DNA from: Acidobacteriota bacterium
GTDB taxonomy: Bacteria; Acidobacteriota; Blastocatellia; RBC074
NCBI GenBank assembly: GCA_018269055.1
Contig: JAFDVI010000028.1
Coordinates: 124,001 to 188,000 of the forward strand
Length of the DNA stretch: 64,000 nucleotides
Direction: 5' to 3'
Shown: one piece after another, positions 52,900-63,690 of the stretch
Layout of the letters: each line of letters opens with the position of its first letter
Position numbering within the stretch: the stretch's first letter is position 1
Program-made: the position numbers and the translations under genes
Notes under the pieces: generated by a model
What the model was told of the DNA's origin: nothing
The model's input: the letters and a program-made list of their open reading frames with translations, nothing else
Database searches by the model: none

Positions 52900-53349
52900 T
52901 TACTCATTGGAAGGGGCACTTGCTTTGGCCTCGCCAGTCTGAGCAATCTTCCGTGCAGCCTCCCGTTTGACGATACGTGATTCGGTGTTCTTCAAAATCT
53001 GGTGCATGTAGTTTTCATTATCCAACTGAAATGCCGAAAGGTAGTGATTGTCACCATACTTTTTGAAAAGCAGCGAACCAGGTTTCAGATTTTCCGCGTT
53101 TCGTGCAGGAAAAGTTTGCACTGCAGCCTTGGCATTGCCATTCACCTGTTCGATCATCACGACGCCATGAGAAATATCCTGGCTGACCGGTCTGATTGTA
53201 TATTCTCCGGCGGGCATCAGCTTGTCACCAACATAAAAGTCGAATCCAACTTGTGCTTTTTGAGGAACCGCGCTTTGCGCCGCTGCCGAAACAGCCAAAC
53301 CCGCCAACACAACAGCCGACAACAGCAACATACGAACAACGTTCTTCAT
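52900..53349 (-). CDS. small secreted protein, acidobacterial type
   Basis: 149 residues with a clear signal peptide ending in AAAQS. The mature part has a beta-rich pattern (VGFDFYVGDKLMPAGEYTIRPV, GSLLFKKYGDNHYLSAFQ) that I associate with short exported proteins common in Acidobacteria; no function assigned. GGAGAAAA precedes the ATG. Confidence 0.82.
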   Translation of the reverse strand: MKNVVRMLLLSAVVLAGLAVSAAAQSAVPQKAQVGFDFYVGDKLMPAGEYTIRPVSQDISHGVVMIEQVNGNAKAAVQTFPARNAENLKPGSLLFKKYGDNHYLSAFQLDNENYMHQILKNTESRIVKREAARKIAQTGEAKASAPSNE

Positions 53350-53675
53350 AAAATTTTCTCCTTCTCCGAATTTACTTTCTGTTATTCAAAAGATGAAAGC
53401 CAGAATTACCATCAATGCTTCCACCATCGTTCTGCTCGTGGCTTGCATAACGGCTTTCTGGAAACTCGAGTTCTGAGAAGAATGAAAAAATATCGAAGAA
53501 AATGTTTTGTTCCTATGGTTGGCTGCTACTTGAACTCTTTTCTTGTATAAGTTCAAGAATCCTGAAAAACCTCTTGTGGTAACTTCCAATTCAAGCTTGA
53601 GAAACAACAAAGCGCGAAAGTTGTAATCTATTTTCGCGCTTTGTAAAAAATTGTGAAGTCAAATTGTCAGGAAAG
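53350..53675. other. gene-free stretch between aconitase and the secreted-protein gene
   Basis: AT-richer than the genes around it; holds the aconitase terminator at 53607-53644 and presumably the promoter of the secreted-protein gene. The 74-codon minus frame (53386-53610) has no family features. Confidence 0.45.
53607..53644 (-). terminator. terminator hairpin downstream of aconitase
   Basis: ACAAAGCGCGAAA (53607-53619) and TTTCGCGCTTTGT (53632-53644) form a perfect 13-base stem; T residues follow on the minus strand. About 30 bases past the acnA stop. Confidence 0.8.
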
Positions 53676-56549
53676 TTACTCTTGGGCAATCAATTGCCGC
53701 AACACAAAGGGCAGAATGCCTCCATGTTGGTAGTAATCAATTTCGATTGCCGTATCAATTCGCAATCTGACAGGAATCGCTTCTTTGGATCCGTTGGCGC
53801 GGTGAATGATCAGCGTCACATCCTGTTGAGGTTTAACGCCACCTTCCAATCCCACGACATCAAATGTTTCTGTCCCATCCAGGCCCAGCGTTTTTGCGCT
53901 AACGCCGTCTTTGAATTGCAGCGGCAGTACACCCATGCCGACCAGATTGGAGCGGTGAATGCGCTCGAAGCTTTGCGCGACGACGGCTTTGACGCCTAAC
54001 AAGCGTGTGCCTTTCGCGGCCCAGTCGCGCGAACTGCCAGTGCCGTATTCCTGGCCAGCAATCACGACCAACGGAGTGCCTTCGGCTTGATACTTGATCG
54101 CAGCGTCGTAAATGCTCATCTGTTCGCCGTTGTATTTGGTGACGCCGCCTTCCGTTCCGGGGACCATCAGATTTTTGATGCGAACATTGGCGAATGTGCC
54201 GCGCGTCATGACACGATCATTGCCGCGCCGCGAACCGTAGCTGTTGAAGTCCGCCGGTTCGACGCCGTTTTCGATCAAGTACTTTCCTGCCGGAGACGTT
54301 GCCTTGATCGAACCCGCAGGGCTGATGTGATCAGTCGTCACCGAATCGCCAAAAATTCCCAACGGCCGAGCGCCATTGATGTCGCGGATCGTCCCGGCCT
54401 CCATTCCGAAATTGTCAAAAAACGGCGGCTGTTGAATATACGTGGAAGCCTCGTTCCACTGGTACACGTCGCCCGTGCTGGACGGAATTTCATTCCACAG
54501 CGGATTTTCCGAAGTGAAGTCGGAATACAGCCGTTGGTACGTCGCAGGGTCTGTCGCCGCATACAGCAACGAACGAATTTCTTCGGTCGAAGGCCAAATG
54601 TCGCTCAAAAACACTTCCTGGTTGCCTTTGCCGATGCCAATCGGTTCTTTCGACATATCAATATCAACACGTCCGGCCAATGCGAAGGCCACCACCAGCG
54701 GCGGCGACATCAGGAAATTGGCTTTGATGTTTTGATGCACGCGCGCTTCGAAGTTGCGATTGCCGGAAAGCACGCTGGCTGCGATCAAATCATTTTGGAC
54801 AACGACTTCTTCGATCTTCGGATCGAGCGGCCCTGAATTTCCGATGCAGGTCGTGCAGCCATATCCAACAACTTGAAAGCCCAACTGATCCAGAAAGGAT
54901 TGCAGGTCAGTCTTATTCAAATAATCCGAAACGACGCGCGAACCGGGACCAAGAGAAGTTTTCACTTGCGGTTTTACGCGAAGGCCTTTTTCGACGGCTT
55001 TTTTGGCCAACAAACCGGCGGCAAGCATCACGCTGGGATTGGAAGTGTTCGTGCATGAAGTGATGGCGGCAATCAAAACATTCCCGTGGCCAAGTTGCGC
55101 CGATGCGGCAGGGAAGGCTTGAGCGGGAGCCTCTTCGACCAGATCGGGAGTCGGACGATTGTCCATCATCTCTACTTCGGTCTGCGTGCTGGTGTTTTTC
55201 CTGCTGACGTCATTGCCTTTGGCAGCGGGCGCGGTGGCCTGTCCCTGCTCGCCGCCACCGGTCAACGGTTCCGCCAAATGCCCGCGGACTCCAATTGCAG
55301 TTTCAAACTGTTGCTCCATTTCCGGAAGCGATTTGCCGTAACCGCCTTCGGTCACGGGTTGCTGGAACAAGTCCAGGAATTTGCCTTTCAGATTATAGAG
55401 TTCAATCCGGTCTTGCGGTCGTTTCGGCCCGGCCACGTTTGGCGTGATGGCTGCCAAATTCAATTCCAACGTCTGGCTATATTCGATTTCGCCATCTTTG
55501 GGAATGCCAAACAACCCCTGCGCTTTGAAGTAGTTACGGAACGCGTTGACTTGCTCTTCGGAACGTCCCGTCGCTTTCAGATAGTTGCAGGTTTCTTCGT
55601 CCACGCCAAAAAAGCCCATCGTCGCGCCATATTCCGGGGCCATATTGGCAATGGTCGCACGGTCGGTCAGCGACAAACTTGCCGCGCCTTCGCCGAAGTA
55701 TTCAACAAATTTACCGACGACTTTGGCTTTGCGGAGCATTTCGGTGCAATGCAGCACCAGGTCTGTGGCCGTAACGCCTTCTTTCAATTCGCCTGTCATG
55801 TGAACGCCGACAACGTCCGGCGTCAGGAAATACACGGGCTGTCCCAACATTCCAGCTTCGGCTTCGATGCCGCCGACTCCCCAGGCCACGACGCCCAGTC
55901 CGTTGATCATTGTTGTGTGCGAATCGGTTCCGACCAGCGTGTCAGGATAATAAACGCCGTCTTTTTCCAGGACGCCTTTGGCCAGATATTCCAGATTGAC
56001 CTGATGCACAATGCCAATACCCGGCGGGACAACTTTGAAAGTATCAAATGCCTGCATGCCCCATTTCAAAAACTCGTAGCGTTGCCGGTTGCGTTCAAAC
56101 TCAATGGCCATGTTTTGTTGCAACGCGTTGGAAGTTCCCGCCACGTCCACTTGCACAGAATGGTCAACCACCAAATCCACCGGGACAAGCGGTTCGATCA
56201 GCTTCGGATTTTTGCCCAACGCAGCCACGGTCGAACGCATTGCCGCCAAATCCACCAACAGCGGCACGCCTGTGAAATCCTGCAACACGATGCGCGCGAC
56301 GACGAAAGGAATCTCCGCCGTGCGCTCGGCATTGGCTTTCCAGTTGGCCAGCGCGCGCACGTCGTCTTCTTTGACTTTCTTGCCGTCGCAATTGCGCAGC
56401 ACCGATTCCAGCACGATGCGAATGCTGACCGGCAATTTCGAGATCGGTCCGACGCCCTGCTTTTCCAATTCCGGCAGTGAATAAAACTTGCCCAGCTTTC
56501 CGTTTCCTAAATCGAATGATTGATTGGTGTTGAAAAGGTTATGTGACAT
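53676..56549 (-). CDS. acnA: aconitate hydratase A
   Basis: 957 residues from ATG 56549, with AGGGAAA upstream; the open frame continues to 56693. It converts citrate to isocitrate in the TCA cycle. Cluster cysteines are seen in [13 protein letters not shown] and [12 protein letters not shown]; AcnA-type features include [31 protein letters not shown] and the swivel domain with [18 protein letters not shown] Gly/Gln/Ala-rich segment around residues 445-500 makes the chain slightly longer than the common 890-910. Confidence 0.97.
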   Translation of the reverse strand: MSHNLFNTNQSFDLGNGKLGKFYSLPELEKQGVGPISKLPVSIRIVLESVLRNCDGKKVKEDDVRALANWKANAERTAEIPFVVARIVLQDFTGVPLLVDLAAMRSTVAALGKNPKLIEPLVPVDLVVDHSVQVDVAGTSNALQQNMAIEFERNRQRYEFLKWGMQAFDTFKVVPPGIGIVHQVNLEYLAKGVLEKDGVYYPDTLVGTDSHTTMINGLGVVAWGVGGIEAEAGMLGQPVYFLTPDVVGVHMTGELKEGVTATDLVLHCTEMLRKAKVVGKFVEYFGEGAASLSLTDRATIANMAPEYGATMGFFGVDEETCNYLKATGRSEEQVNAFRNYFKAQGLFGIPKDGEIEYSQTLELNLAAITPNVAGPKRPQDRIELYNLKGKFLDLFQQPVTEGGYGKSLPEMEQQFETAIGVRGHLAEPLTGGGEQGQATAPAAKGNDVSRKNTSTQTEVEMMDNRPTPDLVEEAPAQAFPAASAQLGHGNVLIAAITSCTNTSNPSVMLAAGLLAKKAVEKGLRVKPQVKTSLGPGSRVVSDYLNKTDLQSFLDQLGFQVVGYGCTTCIGNSGPLDPKIEEVVVQNDLIAASVLSGNRNFEARVHQNIKANFLMSPPLVVAFALAGRVDIDMSKEPIGIGKGNQEVFLSDIWPSTEEIRSLLYAATDPATYQRLYSDFTSENPLWNEIPSSTGDVYQWNEASTYIQQPPFFDNFGMEAGTIRDINGARPLGIFGDSVTTDHISPAGSIKATSPAGKYLIENGVEPADFNSYGSRRGNDRVMTRGTFANVRIKNLMVPGTEGGVTKYNGEQMSIYDAAIKYQAEGTPLVVIAGQEYGTGSSRDWAAKGTRLLGVKAVVAQSFERIHRSNLVGMGVLPLQFKDGVSAKTLGLDGTETFDVVGLEGGVKPQQDVTLIIHRANGSKEAIPVRLRIDTAIEIDYYQHGGILPFVLRQLIAQE

Positions 56550-56859
56550 TTCGAGTTTTCCCTGACTTAGAAAGAAGTTTGGCACGATGGATAGGGCGCA
56601 GGCAGAAGCTTCAGGCGGCGCGGCTCCTCGTGCGGATTTTTGAGTTGAATGGTAGTAAGCCGGAGTGTACGTGTCGCTCGCGCACATCGTCAAGCAACTG
56701 CCTTACGATTGAGCCACTTATGAATGTGTCGTGCCATTTACAAACGCAAGACTACTTTGATTCTTTGACCTTATACTTGCAATGCCATCAAGAAAAGAAA
56801 ACATCTTGGGCGAAAAGCATTCAAGAGACGCAATACGCGTCATTGAGAAAGGACAGGAA
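56550..56859. other. divergent promoter region between acnA and the MgtC-like gene
   Basis: About 310 bases between divergent genes. The TTGACCTTATACTTGCAAT stretch near 56766-56784 could contain promoter elements for the rightward gene, but spacing is unusual. A 106-codon plus frame across it has no merit. Confidence 0.4.
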
Positions 56860-57354
56860 ATGAATCTTTTTTGGGAAGAGTTGGCCGCTGGATTGCCGGA
56901 TCCGGCGCAGCTTGTACGCATCATGACACGGCTGATTGTCGCCGCGATTGTTGGAGCTGTCGTGGGCATTCAACGAGAGCGCGCGGGAAAGTCGGCGGGC
57001 TTGCGAACTCACATGCTGGTTTCCTTGGGCGCGACCTTGTTCGTGCTGGCGGGGGTTGAATTCGGGATGAGTTCGAGTGATCTGTCGCGCGTGATTCAAG
57101 GCATTATCACCGGCATAGGCTTTATCGGCGGCGGAGCAATTCTCAAACAAAATGAGGAAGGACACGTGAAGGGGCTGACGACGGCGGCGGGGATTTGGAT
57201 GACCTCGACATTGGGTGTGGCAGTTGGATTAGGGCGATATGGCGCGGCTTTAATCAGTGCAGCCCTGACGTGGGTGGTCTTGGCGATCATCGGGGAAATT
57301 GAGTTTCGGATCGAACGAGCGCGAAAAGCGAGAGGGAACCGGGAACGAGCCTGA
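56860..57354 (+). CDS. MgtC/SapB family membrane protein
   Basis: 164 residues from ATG 56860 (AAAGGA upstream). Four or five helices in the order of MgtC: RLIVAAIVGAVVGIQRERAGKSAGLRTHMLVSLG, then GFIGGGAILK and VKGLTTAAGIWMTSTLGVAVG. The conserved Arg-Glu-Arg and Gly-Gly-Ala stretches are intact. MgtC is linked to magnesium limitation and modulation of ATP synthase in some bacteria. No Mg-sensing leader is visible. Confidence 0.93.
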   Translation: MNLFWEELAAGLPDPAQLVRIMTRLIVAAIVGAVVGIQRERAGKSAGLRTHMLVSLGATLFVLAGVEFGMSSSDLSRVIQGIITGIGFIGGGAILKQNEEGHVKGLTTAAGIWMTSTLGVAVGLGRYGAALISAALTWVVLAIIGEIEFRIERARKARGNRERA

Positions 57355-57458
57355 TCGTTGGTTTTGCTTGTCAACTTTGTACGCCTAATCCAAAATGCCT
57401 GCCCAACAGAGCGTTCGCTTACTTTCGGCTCGCACAACTTTACAGGAGGATCAGTTCA

Positions 57459-58436
57459 ATGCCATCCATCCCAACCGTTCGTGGCGCGGTTGAAACGTCA
57501 CAGCTAGGTGTGACATTGATGCACGAACACATCTTCGTGCTTTCAACGGAAATCATGCAGAACTTTCCGGAACAGTGGGGCGACGAAGAGCAGCGCCTTG
57601 CCGATGCCGTCAAGCGAATGAATGAACTGAAGGCGCGTGGCGTGGACACGGTCGTTGACCTGACGGTAATTGGGCTTGGGCGGTACATTCCTCGCATTCA
57701 GCGAATCGCAGAACAAACTGCGATCAACATCATCGTGGCGACGGGCGTTTACACCTACAACGACCTGCCGTTTTACTTTCACTTCCAAGGGCCTGGAACA
57801 ATTCTGGGCGGCGAAGAACCGATGGTGGAAATGTTCATTCGCGACATTGAACAGGGGATTGCCGACACAGGCGTCAAAGCCGGAATCCTGAAATGCGCGA
57901 CGGATCAACCCGGCGTGACTCCGGGAGTCGAACGCGTGTTGCGCGCCGTGGCTCAGGCACATCGGCGCACGGGCGTTCCGATTTCGACGCACACGCATGC
58001 CCACACCAAACGCGGATTGGAACAGCAGAAGATTTTTCAGGAAGAAGGCGTGGATTTGACGCGCGTCGTCATCGGTCACAGCGGAGACACGACGGACATT
58101 GGCTATTTGGAAGAATTGATCGGCAGCGGCTCTTACATCGGCATGGATCGGTTCGGCATTGATACTTTGCTACCGTTTGAAGATCGTGTGGCGACGGTTG
58201 CCAAGCTGTGCGAACGCGGCCACGCCGACAAAATGGTGCTGTCGCACGATGCGGCCTGCGTCAACGATTGGTTGCCGGAACGCGCGCTGCCCGCGATTTT
58301 GCCGAACTGGCATTACCTGCACATTCACAACGACGTAATCCCCGCGCTGAAATCACGCGGTGTGACTGATGAACAGCTCAACACGATGCTGGTGGAAAAC
58401 CCTCGCAAGATTTTTGAACGACAAGGAGCCTATTGA
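57459..58436 (+). CDS. phosphotriesterase-family metal-dependent hydrolase
   Basis: 325 residues without a signal peptide. Binuclear-metal ligands are all present: MHEHIF, the carboxylated Lys in AGILKCAT, STHTHAHTKRG, VIGHSGD and SHDAACVN. AGGAGGA precedes the ATG. Relatives are lactonases (quorum-sensing or sugar lactones) and phosphotriesterases; the substrate here is not clear. The next gene's ATG overlaps the stop by 1 base, tying it to an acyl-CoA ligase. Confidence 0.92.
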   Translation: MPSIPTVRGAVETSQLGVTLMHEHIFVLSTEIMQNFPEQWGDEEQRLADAVKRMNELKARGVDTVVDLTVIGLGRYIPRIQRIAEQTAINIIVATGVYTYNDLPFYFHFQGPGTILGGEEPMVEMFIRDIEQGIADTGVKAGILKCATDQPGVTPGVERVLRAVAQAHRRTGVPISTHTHAHTKRGLEQQKIFQEEGVDLTRVVIGHSGDTTDIGYLEELIGSGSYIGMDRFGIDTLLPFEDRVATVAKLCERGHADKMVLSHDAACVNDWLPERALPAILPNWHYLHIHNDVIPALKSRGVTDEQLNTMLVENPRKIFERQGAY

Positions 58437-59938
58437 TGATTCGTCCATTCAACTATTCCGGCGTGACTCGCGGAGCCGATGGGATTTTGCGTTATGACAA
58501 TCTGCAAAACTCACTGGTGGAAATGCTGCGCGCAACGACTGATCAAGCGCCGAACAACGAAGCCGTGGTGGAATTGGGCGGCGAGCGCGTCAGTTACCGG
58601 CAACTGTGGGATCGAGCGGCTCGCGTTGCGGGCGGGTTGAACGCGATGGGCGTCGGCAAAGGTGACCGCGTGGCAATCCAGCTCGGCAATGGTTTGAACT
58701 GGTGTGTGGCTTTTTGGGGAATTCAATTGGTCGGCGCGATTGCCGTCCCGGTCAACACGCGGTTTGCCGAACCGGAAGTCGAATACGTTATCAATGATTC
58801 TGGCTCCAAGTTTTCTTTCGAGCCTGGAAACGCCTTGCCGGATGGCACGCCGTTCGCCATCGAAAATTTGCAGCCGGAAGACGCTTCCGCCATTTTTTAC
58901 ACCAGCGGCACGACGGGCTTTCCGAAAGGCGCAATTACCACGCACGCCAACTTTTTAACCAACAATGAAAACTGCGTTCGCGTGGTGAATCTGCCGACTG
59001 ACGGCAGCGTCCGTACGCTGATTTCCGTTCCGCTGTTTCACGTTACGGGCTGCAATTCGCAATTTCTGTGCTGCTGCCAAAGCGGCAGCGCGTCCGTTGT
59101 GATGCCCGCATTCAATGTGCAGGAATTTCTAAAAGCCATCGTCAATGAGCGTACAAATATCGTGACTTCCGTTCCGGCGATTCACTGGCTGGCCATCAGC
59201 CAGCCGAACTTCAAGGAATTCGATGTCAGCCACGTTCGCTGGCTGACGTATGGCGGAGCGCCGATTGCGCCGGAACTGGTCGGCAAATTGATCGCAGCGT
59301 TTCCGAATGCGCGCGTCGGCAATGGCTTTGGATTGTCCGAAACATCATCTGTGGCGACCTTTTTGCCGCATGAGTATTCATTTGAACACGCCGATTCCGT
59401 GGGCTTTGCCGCTCCCGTTGTGGATTTGCAGTTGTTTGAAGTTGACGAAGAAAGCGGCGTCGGCGAATTGCTGATTCGTGGCGCAAATGTCGTCAAAGGC
59501 TACTGGAACAAACCCGAAGCGACCGAAGCGGCGTTCGTTGACGGTTGGCTGCACACGGGCGATATGGCGCGGATCAGCGACGAAGGATTCGTGTACATCG
59601 TGGATCGCAAGAAAGACATGATTTGCCGCGGCGGCGAAAATGTGTATTGCGTCGAAGTCGAAAACGCGTTGGCGGCTCATCCGGCGGTGTTTGAAGTCGC
59701 CGTCATCGGCGTTCCAGACGAAGTGATGGGCGAAAAAGTCGGCGCCGTGATTGTGCTCAGGCCGGGGCAGCAACTCGAAGTCGCCGATTTGATTGCGTTT
59801 GCTCGCAAACATCTGGCCGATTTCAAAGTGCCTCAGTACGTCATCGTTCGCGCGGAACTGTTGCCGCGAAATCCCGGTGGCAAAATTCTCAAACCTGCTT
59901 TGCGAAATTCTGTCGAGTGGGGCAAGGCAATTCGTTAA
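58436..59938 (+). CDS. AMP-dependent acyl-CoA synthetase/ligase
   Basis: 500 residues. Motifs: FYTSGTTGFPKGAI, GFGLSETSS, LHTGDMARI, DRKKDMICRGGENVYCVEVE and the C-terminal catalytic Lys in NPGGKILKPALR. The stretch between EYVINDSGSKF and LQPEDASAIFYT is shorter than usual, as if part of the second sub-domain were missing. Activates a carboxylic acid with CoA; substrate unknown. AGGAG precedes the ATG and it is coupled to the phosphotriesterase-like gene. Confidence 0.92.
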   Translation: MIRPFNYSGVTRGADGILRYDNLQNSLVEMLRATTDQAPNNEAVVELGGERVSYRQLWDRAARVAGGLNAMGVGKGDRVAIQLGNGLNWCVAFWGIQLVGAIAVPVNTRFAEPEVEYVINDSGSKFSFEPGNALPDGTPFAIENLQPEDASAIFYTSGTTGFPKGAITTHANFLTNNENCVRVVNLPTDGSVRTLISVPLFHVTGCNSQFLCCCQSGSASVVMPAFNVQEFLKAIVNERTNIVTSVPAIHWLAISQPNFKEFDVSHVRWLTYGGAPIAPELVGKLIAAFPNARVGNGFGLSETSSVATFLPHEYSFEHADSVGFAAPVVDLQLFEVDEESGVGELLIRGANVVKGYWNKPEATEAAFVDGWLHTGDMARISDEGFVYIVDRKKDMICRGGENVYCVEVENALAAHPAVFEVAVIGVPDEVMGEKVGAVIVLRPGQQLEVADLIAFARKHLADFKVPQYVIVRAELLPRNPGGKILKPALRNSVEWGKAIR

Positions 59939-59963
59939 AGTGCAAGAACTGTGGTGAGGCAAA

Positions 59964-60209
59964 ATGAAGAAGTTGATCTTGGCAATTTGCACTGTCGCAT
60001 GCTTCGTGGGCAGCTTCGAATCTTGTGGTCGAGCCATCAGGTATGGCGCTGAAACATCCTCAAACCCGCACCCTTCGGCTGAAGCAATTACATGGGGGCC
60101 ACGATATTCGAAAGCCGGTTTTGCTCTTCTAATTGCAGGCCTTACCTGTGCCGTTCTTCTAATCGTAACTTTTGTGAAAGGCCGAAATCAGAAAGACCGA
60201 AAAAAATAA
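59964..60209 (+). CDS. small membrane protein (81 aa), unknown
   Basis: Signal peptide or lipoprotein-like start (ICTVACFVGSFESCGR) and a C-terminal helix (FALLIAGLTCAVLLIVTFV) followed by a basic tail. No family recognised. It sits between two ligase genes. Confidence 0.55.
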   Translation: MKKLILAICTVACFVGSFESCGRAIRYGAETSSNPHPSAEAITWGPRYSKAGFALLIAGLTCAVLLIVTFVKGRNQKDRKK

Positions 60210-60227
60210 TTTGAGAGCAAAGTACCA

Positions 60228-61901
60228 ATGAGCACTATCAAACAAACTTTGGAAGCACTATCACCTTATGCGGCCAAACCCTGGCTGAAACATTACGATT
60301 TCTGGGTTCCGGCGGAATTGAATCTGCCGCGCCAACCGCTCTACCAAATTCTGCAAATCGCCAGCAGTTGTTTTCGGGATAAACCGGCAACGGGATTTCT
60401 GGGCGCGTTTCTGACCTTCGGCGAAGTCAAAGCGCAGGTGGATCGGCTGGCGACCGCCCTGGCAAAGCTTGGCGTCGTCAAAGGTGACCGCGTCGGCATC
60501 ATGCTGCCGAACTGCCCGCAGTATTTGATCAGCTTTTTCGCCATCGTTCGGTTGGGAGCGATTGTCACCAACGTCAATCCGATTTATACGCCGCGTGAAG
60601 TCGAAGCCGTCGCCAAAGATTCCGGCATGAAAGCCATTATCGTGCTCAACCTGATGGCGCAAACGGTGCTCAGTGTTCGCGACAATACAGCCATTGAAAA
60701 CGTGATTGTCACCAGCATTCAGGAATACTCGGCCAATCCGGAAATTGCGCCTTCGGTTCCGGCTGGGACTTTGTCGTTCGGCGAACTGACCGGCGAATCG
60801 GCGCAAATTGATTTGCCGCGCGTCGGCATTACGCCCGAAGAAGATGTAGCGGTATTGCAATATACAGGCGGAACGACCGGCGTTCCCAAAGGCGCAATGC
60901 TGACGCATTACAACTTGTACGCAAACGTCATTCAATCTTATGTTTGGGGCCGGGAACTGACGCAGCGCGGAGACGAGCGGTACCTGATGGTCATTCCGTA
61001 CTTTCACATTTACGGCCAGACGGTCGGCATGTTGTTGGGAACCTGGAATGGCGCGATGCAAATTCCGGTGCCGAAATTCGACCCCGATGCGCTGATTCAG
61101 GCGATCAAAACATACAAGCCGACGTTCTTTCCCGGCGTGCCGACGCTTTATATTTCGATGCTCAATCACCCGGAAATCAAAACCTGCGGCCTGGAATATG
61201 TGCGGCGTTTCAACAGCGGCTCGGCTCCGTTGCCGGTCGAAGTGATTGAACAGTTCGAACAATTGAGCGGAGCAATGTTGTACGAAGGATATGGATTGAC
61301 TGAAACTTCGCCGACCACGCATTCGACGCCGACGCTGGCGCGGCGAAAACCAGGCAGCATTGGGCTGACGTATCCTTCGACCGAAGTCAAGATCGTTGAT
61401 CTGGAAACCGGCACGCAGGAAGTTCCGCTCGGGCAGGAAGGCGAATTGTGTATTCGCGGCCCACAGGTGATGAAAGGGTACTGGAATCGCCCTGACGAAA
61501 CAGCCATCGCGCTGCGCGATGGCTGGCTCTACACAGGCGACGTGGCTCGGATGGACGAAGACGGTTACTTTTACATTGTCCAGCGCAAGAAGGACATGAT
61601 TATTGTCAGTGGCTTCAACGTCTATCCAAACGAAGTCGAAGATGTGTTGTTCGCGCATCCGGCTGTGCTGGAAGCCGCTGTGATCGGCGTGCCGGATCAA
61701 TATCGCGGTGAATCGGTCAAAGCCTTTGTGGTATTGAAACCCGGCGCGACAGCGACTGCCGAAGAACTGTCGGAATTTTGCAAAGCCAATCTGGCCAAGT
61801 ACAAAAATCCTTCGATCATTGAAATCGTTCCGGGATTACCCAAGAGCGCCGTTGGCAAAGTGTTGCGCCGCGAGTTGCGCGAGTTGGAATCTAATAAATA
61901 G
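60228..61901 (+). CDS. long-chain fatty-acid-CoA ligase
   Basis: 557 residues. Motifs [58 protein letters not shown] and the terminal [12 protein letters not shown] are those of FadD-type ligases. It links fatty acids to CoA for beta-oxidation or lipid synthesis. Weak ribosome site. The shorter ligase at 58436 is distinct rather than a fresh duplicate. Confidence 0.94.
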   Translation: MSTIKQTLEALSPYAAKPWLKHYDFWVPAELNLPRQPLYQILQIASSCFRDKPATGFLGAFLTFGEVKAQVDRLATALAKLGVVKGDRVGIMLPNCPQYLISFFAIVRLGAIVTNVNPIYTPREVEAVAKDSGMKAIIVLNLMAQTVLSVRDNTAIENVIVTSIQEYSANPEIAPSVPAGTLSFGELTGESAQIDLPRVGITPEEDVAVLQYTGGTTGVPKGAMLTHYNLYANVIQSYVWGRELTQRGDERYLMVIPYFHIYGQTVGMLLGTWNGAMQIPVPKFDPDALIQAIKTYKPTFFPGVPTLYISMLNHPEIKTCGLEYVRRFNSGSAPLPVEVIEQFEQLSGAMLYEGYGLTETSPTTHSTPTLARRKPGSIGLTYPSTEVKIVDLETGTQEVPLGQEGELCIRGPQVMKGYWNRPDETAIALRDGWLYTGDVARMDEDGYFYIVQRKKDMIIVSGFNVYPNEVEDVLFAHPAVLEAAVIGVPDQYRGESVKAFVVLKPGATATAEELSEFCKANLAKYKNPSIIEIVPGLPKSAVGKVLRRELRELESNK

Positions 61902-61914
61902 GAGAGTTTGTTTG

Positions 61915-62283
61915 ATGCAGAGTGCGGTAAATCATTCACCCAAATACGACGAACGTCCGTGGGGCAATTTCACTGTCCTGGACGAAGCCGACGGATACAA
62001 AGTCAAACGCATTGAAGTATTGCCCGGCAAACGGCTCAGCTATCAAAAACACGCGCATCGAGCCGAACATTGGTTTATCGTTGCGGGAACGGCCAGAGTC
62101 ACGCTCGATGGCAAAGACATTTTGCTCCGTCCGGGCGAATACATTGACATCGCCATCGGCGCGGCTCATCGCATTGAAAACCCCGGCGCGGAAAAAGTGA
62201 TCTTTATCGAAGTTCAGCGCGGCGCTTATCTGGGCGAAGACGATATTGTCAGGTTACAGGATGATTTTGGACGAACGGTTTGA
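61915..62283 (+). CDS. cupin, mannose-6-phosphate isomerase type II-like
   Basis: 122 residues from ATG 61915 with AGGAGAG upstream. It matches the C-terminal cupin of ManC-type bifunctional enzymes: DERPWGNFTVLDE, YQKHAHRAEHWFIVAGTA, LRPGEYIDIAIGAAHRIENPG, with His and Glu metal ligands. Stand-alone forms may isomerise mannose-6-phosphate or bind a related sugar. Begins 13 bases after the fatty-acid ligase. Confidence 0.9.
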   Translation: MQSAVNHSPKYDERPWGNFTVLDEADGYKVKRIEVLPGKRLSYQKHAHRAEHWFIVAGTARVTLDGKDILLRPGEYIDIAIGAAHRIENPGAEKVIFIEVQRGAYLGEDDIVRLQDDFGRTV

Positions 62284-62392
62284 CTGATTGACATTCACGC
62301 TCCATCGCCCTATTTTTCGCATTGCTGGCCGGAACCGTCCGTTCCCAGCAATCAGCCAACAAAAACGAAGTTCTCAGCAAAAGGAAAACACC

Positions 62393-63061
62393 ATGCCCGA
62401 TATAAAAAAATCTGTAGGTTTCGGCGGAGTCAACAATTCCGATGACGTGAAAATCATACAAACCCTGCTCAATCAAGTCGGCGATCATCCACCGCTCACA
62501 GTCAATGGCGTTTGTGGAGACGAAACCGTCGCCATCATCAAAGCATTTCAAAGCGGTTTCTTCTCGGTTCCCGATGGAAGGATTGATCCGGGAGGAAAGA
62601 CGTTCAAACGTCTGCTCCAAGTGACCGGTTTGGGGTATGTTCAATTGCCACAGGGTGCAGAAGATGGATATTACTCATATTCAGTCGCCGATAACCAATT
62701 TGGAACTGCCGAAACAATCAAAACGCTTCAGGAAGTGGCGGCGCAATTTCATGCTTTGCGTCCCGATTTGCTGATCGGTATAGGAGACATCAGCTTTCGC
62801 GATGGGCACAAAATGCCGCCGCATAAATCGCACATCAATGGCAGAAACATGGATATTCGTCCGCTTCGAAAAGATGGAGCCAAACGTCCCATCGAATTCA
62901 CGGACAAGCTGAATTACGACAGGGAAGCGACACGGTTACTCGCTCAGACGTTTCTGGCTCACTCCAACGTCAAGAAGATTTTCTTCAATGATCCGACCAT
63001 CGAAGGCGTCAAACCGCTGGAAGGGCATCACAACCATCTGCACGTGGAAACGAAAGCATGA
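62393..63061 (+). CDS. peptidoglycan-binding protein with murein endopeptidase-like (M74/LAS) domain, no signal peptide
   Basis: 222 residues from ATG 62393, with AAAGGAAAA upstream. Residues 1-85 resemble a peptidoglycan-binding domain (NSDDVKIIQTLLNQVG, GDETVAIIKAFQ). The C-terminal part has the metal site of the LAS group of endopeptidases: HKSHINGRNMDIRP and HHNHLHVE. There is no export signal, which is odd for a wall enzyme. Its stop overlaps the start of the next gene by 4 bases. Confidence 0.8.
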   Translation: MPDIKKSVGFGGVNNSDDVKIIQTLLNQVGDHPPLTVNGVCGDETVAIIKAFQSGFFSVPDGRIDPGGKTFKRLLQVTGLGYVQLPQGAEDGYYSYSVADNQFGTAETIKTLQEVAAQFHALRPDLLIGIGDISFRDGHKMPPHKSHINGRNMDIRPLRKDGAKRPIEFTDKLNYDREATRLLAQTFLAHSNVKKIFFNDPTIEGVKPLEGHHNHLHVETKA

Positions 63062-63654
63062 ACTTGCGCCGCAAATGCTCAATCATCAGTTTGACCTGCT
63101 TGCTTTCAGGGCAGATTTTGGCGAGCGGCTTTGGCTTCGCTCAGCCCAACCCTGCTCCGGCATCCAAACTTTCAGCGGCGATCACCTTTCGGTGTTTGTG
63201 GTGGTCGGAAAAACAAATGGACGGGTTGAATCCTAATGCGCCTCCGCCAAAAACGACTGAAGTAACACTGAACAAGTGGGAATATTCCGATCCCATCGGA
63301 GTCCCTCACCCGGACGTAGTGGACCTTGTGGTGGAACTCGGCAATACGGCAGATGCGGAGGTCAATGATTTGACCGTGAATGTGTCAACGCGATGGCTGA
63401 TTGGGCCACAAAGCAAAAAATCCAGGGCAGTTTGGGGGAAAGCCGCTCTCGTTGAGCGGCTTTCTTCTTTTAAGATTGCCGGGCACGACAAACACATTCT
63501 TCGGATTCCAGTAAATCTGGCAGATCAAATGAGAAGGCTGGAAAAAACTCGTTTTTGGCCTTGGCGTTTGCAAGCCACAGTATTGGTTACATCGGCTTCC
63601 GGGAAAGCGCTGCTCCGTAAACAGGCCGATTTGCCAATCACGCCCGGAGATTGA
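63058..63654 (+). CDS. secreted hypothetical protein (198 aa)
   Basis: Signal peptide ending near GFAQP, then a beta-rich mature region (VDLVVELGNTADAEVNDLTVNVSTRW; HDKHILRIPVNLAD; LQATVLVTSASGKALL) that may be an immunoglobulin-like domain. No family recognised. It overlaps the murein-endopeptidase-like gene (ATGA), so the two are coupled; it could be an inhibitor or partner. Confidence 0.7.
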   Translation: MNLRRKCSIISLTCLLSGQILASGFGFAQPNPAPASKLSAAITFRCLWWSEKQMDGLNPNAPPPKTTEVTLNKWEYSDPIGVPHPDVVDLVVELGNTADAEVNDLTVNVSTRWLIGPQSKKSRAVWGKAALVERLSSFKIAGHDKHILRIPVNLADQMRRLEKTRFWPWRLQATVLVTSASGKALLRKQADLPITPGD

Positions 63655-63690
63655 ACGAGGAATTTCGGCCCAATTTTCATAGATTCAACT

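Noticed and set aside
53386-53610. 74-codon minus frame between aconitase and the secreted-protein gene
   Set aside because: No ribosome site or family feature; overlaps the terminator region.
60261-61700. 479-codon minus-strand frame opposite the fatty-acid ligase
   Set aside because: Antisense shadow of a strongly conserved ligase; rich in His, Arg and Asn, as shadows in this genome are.
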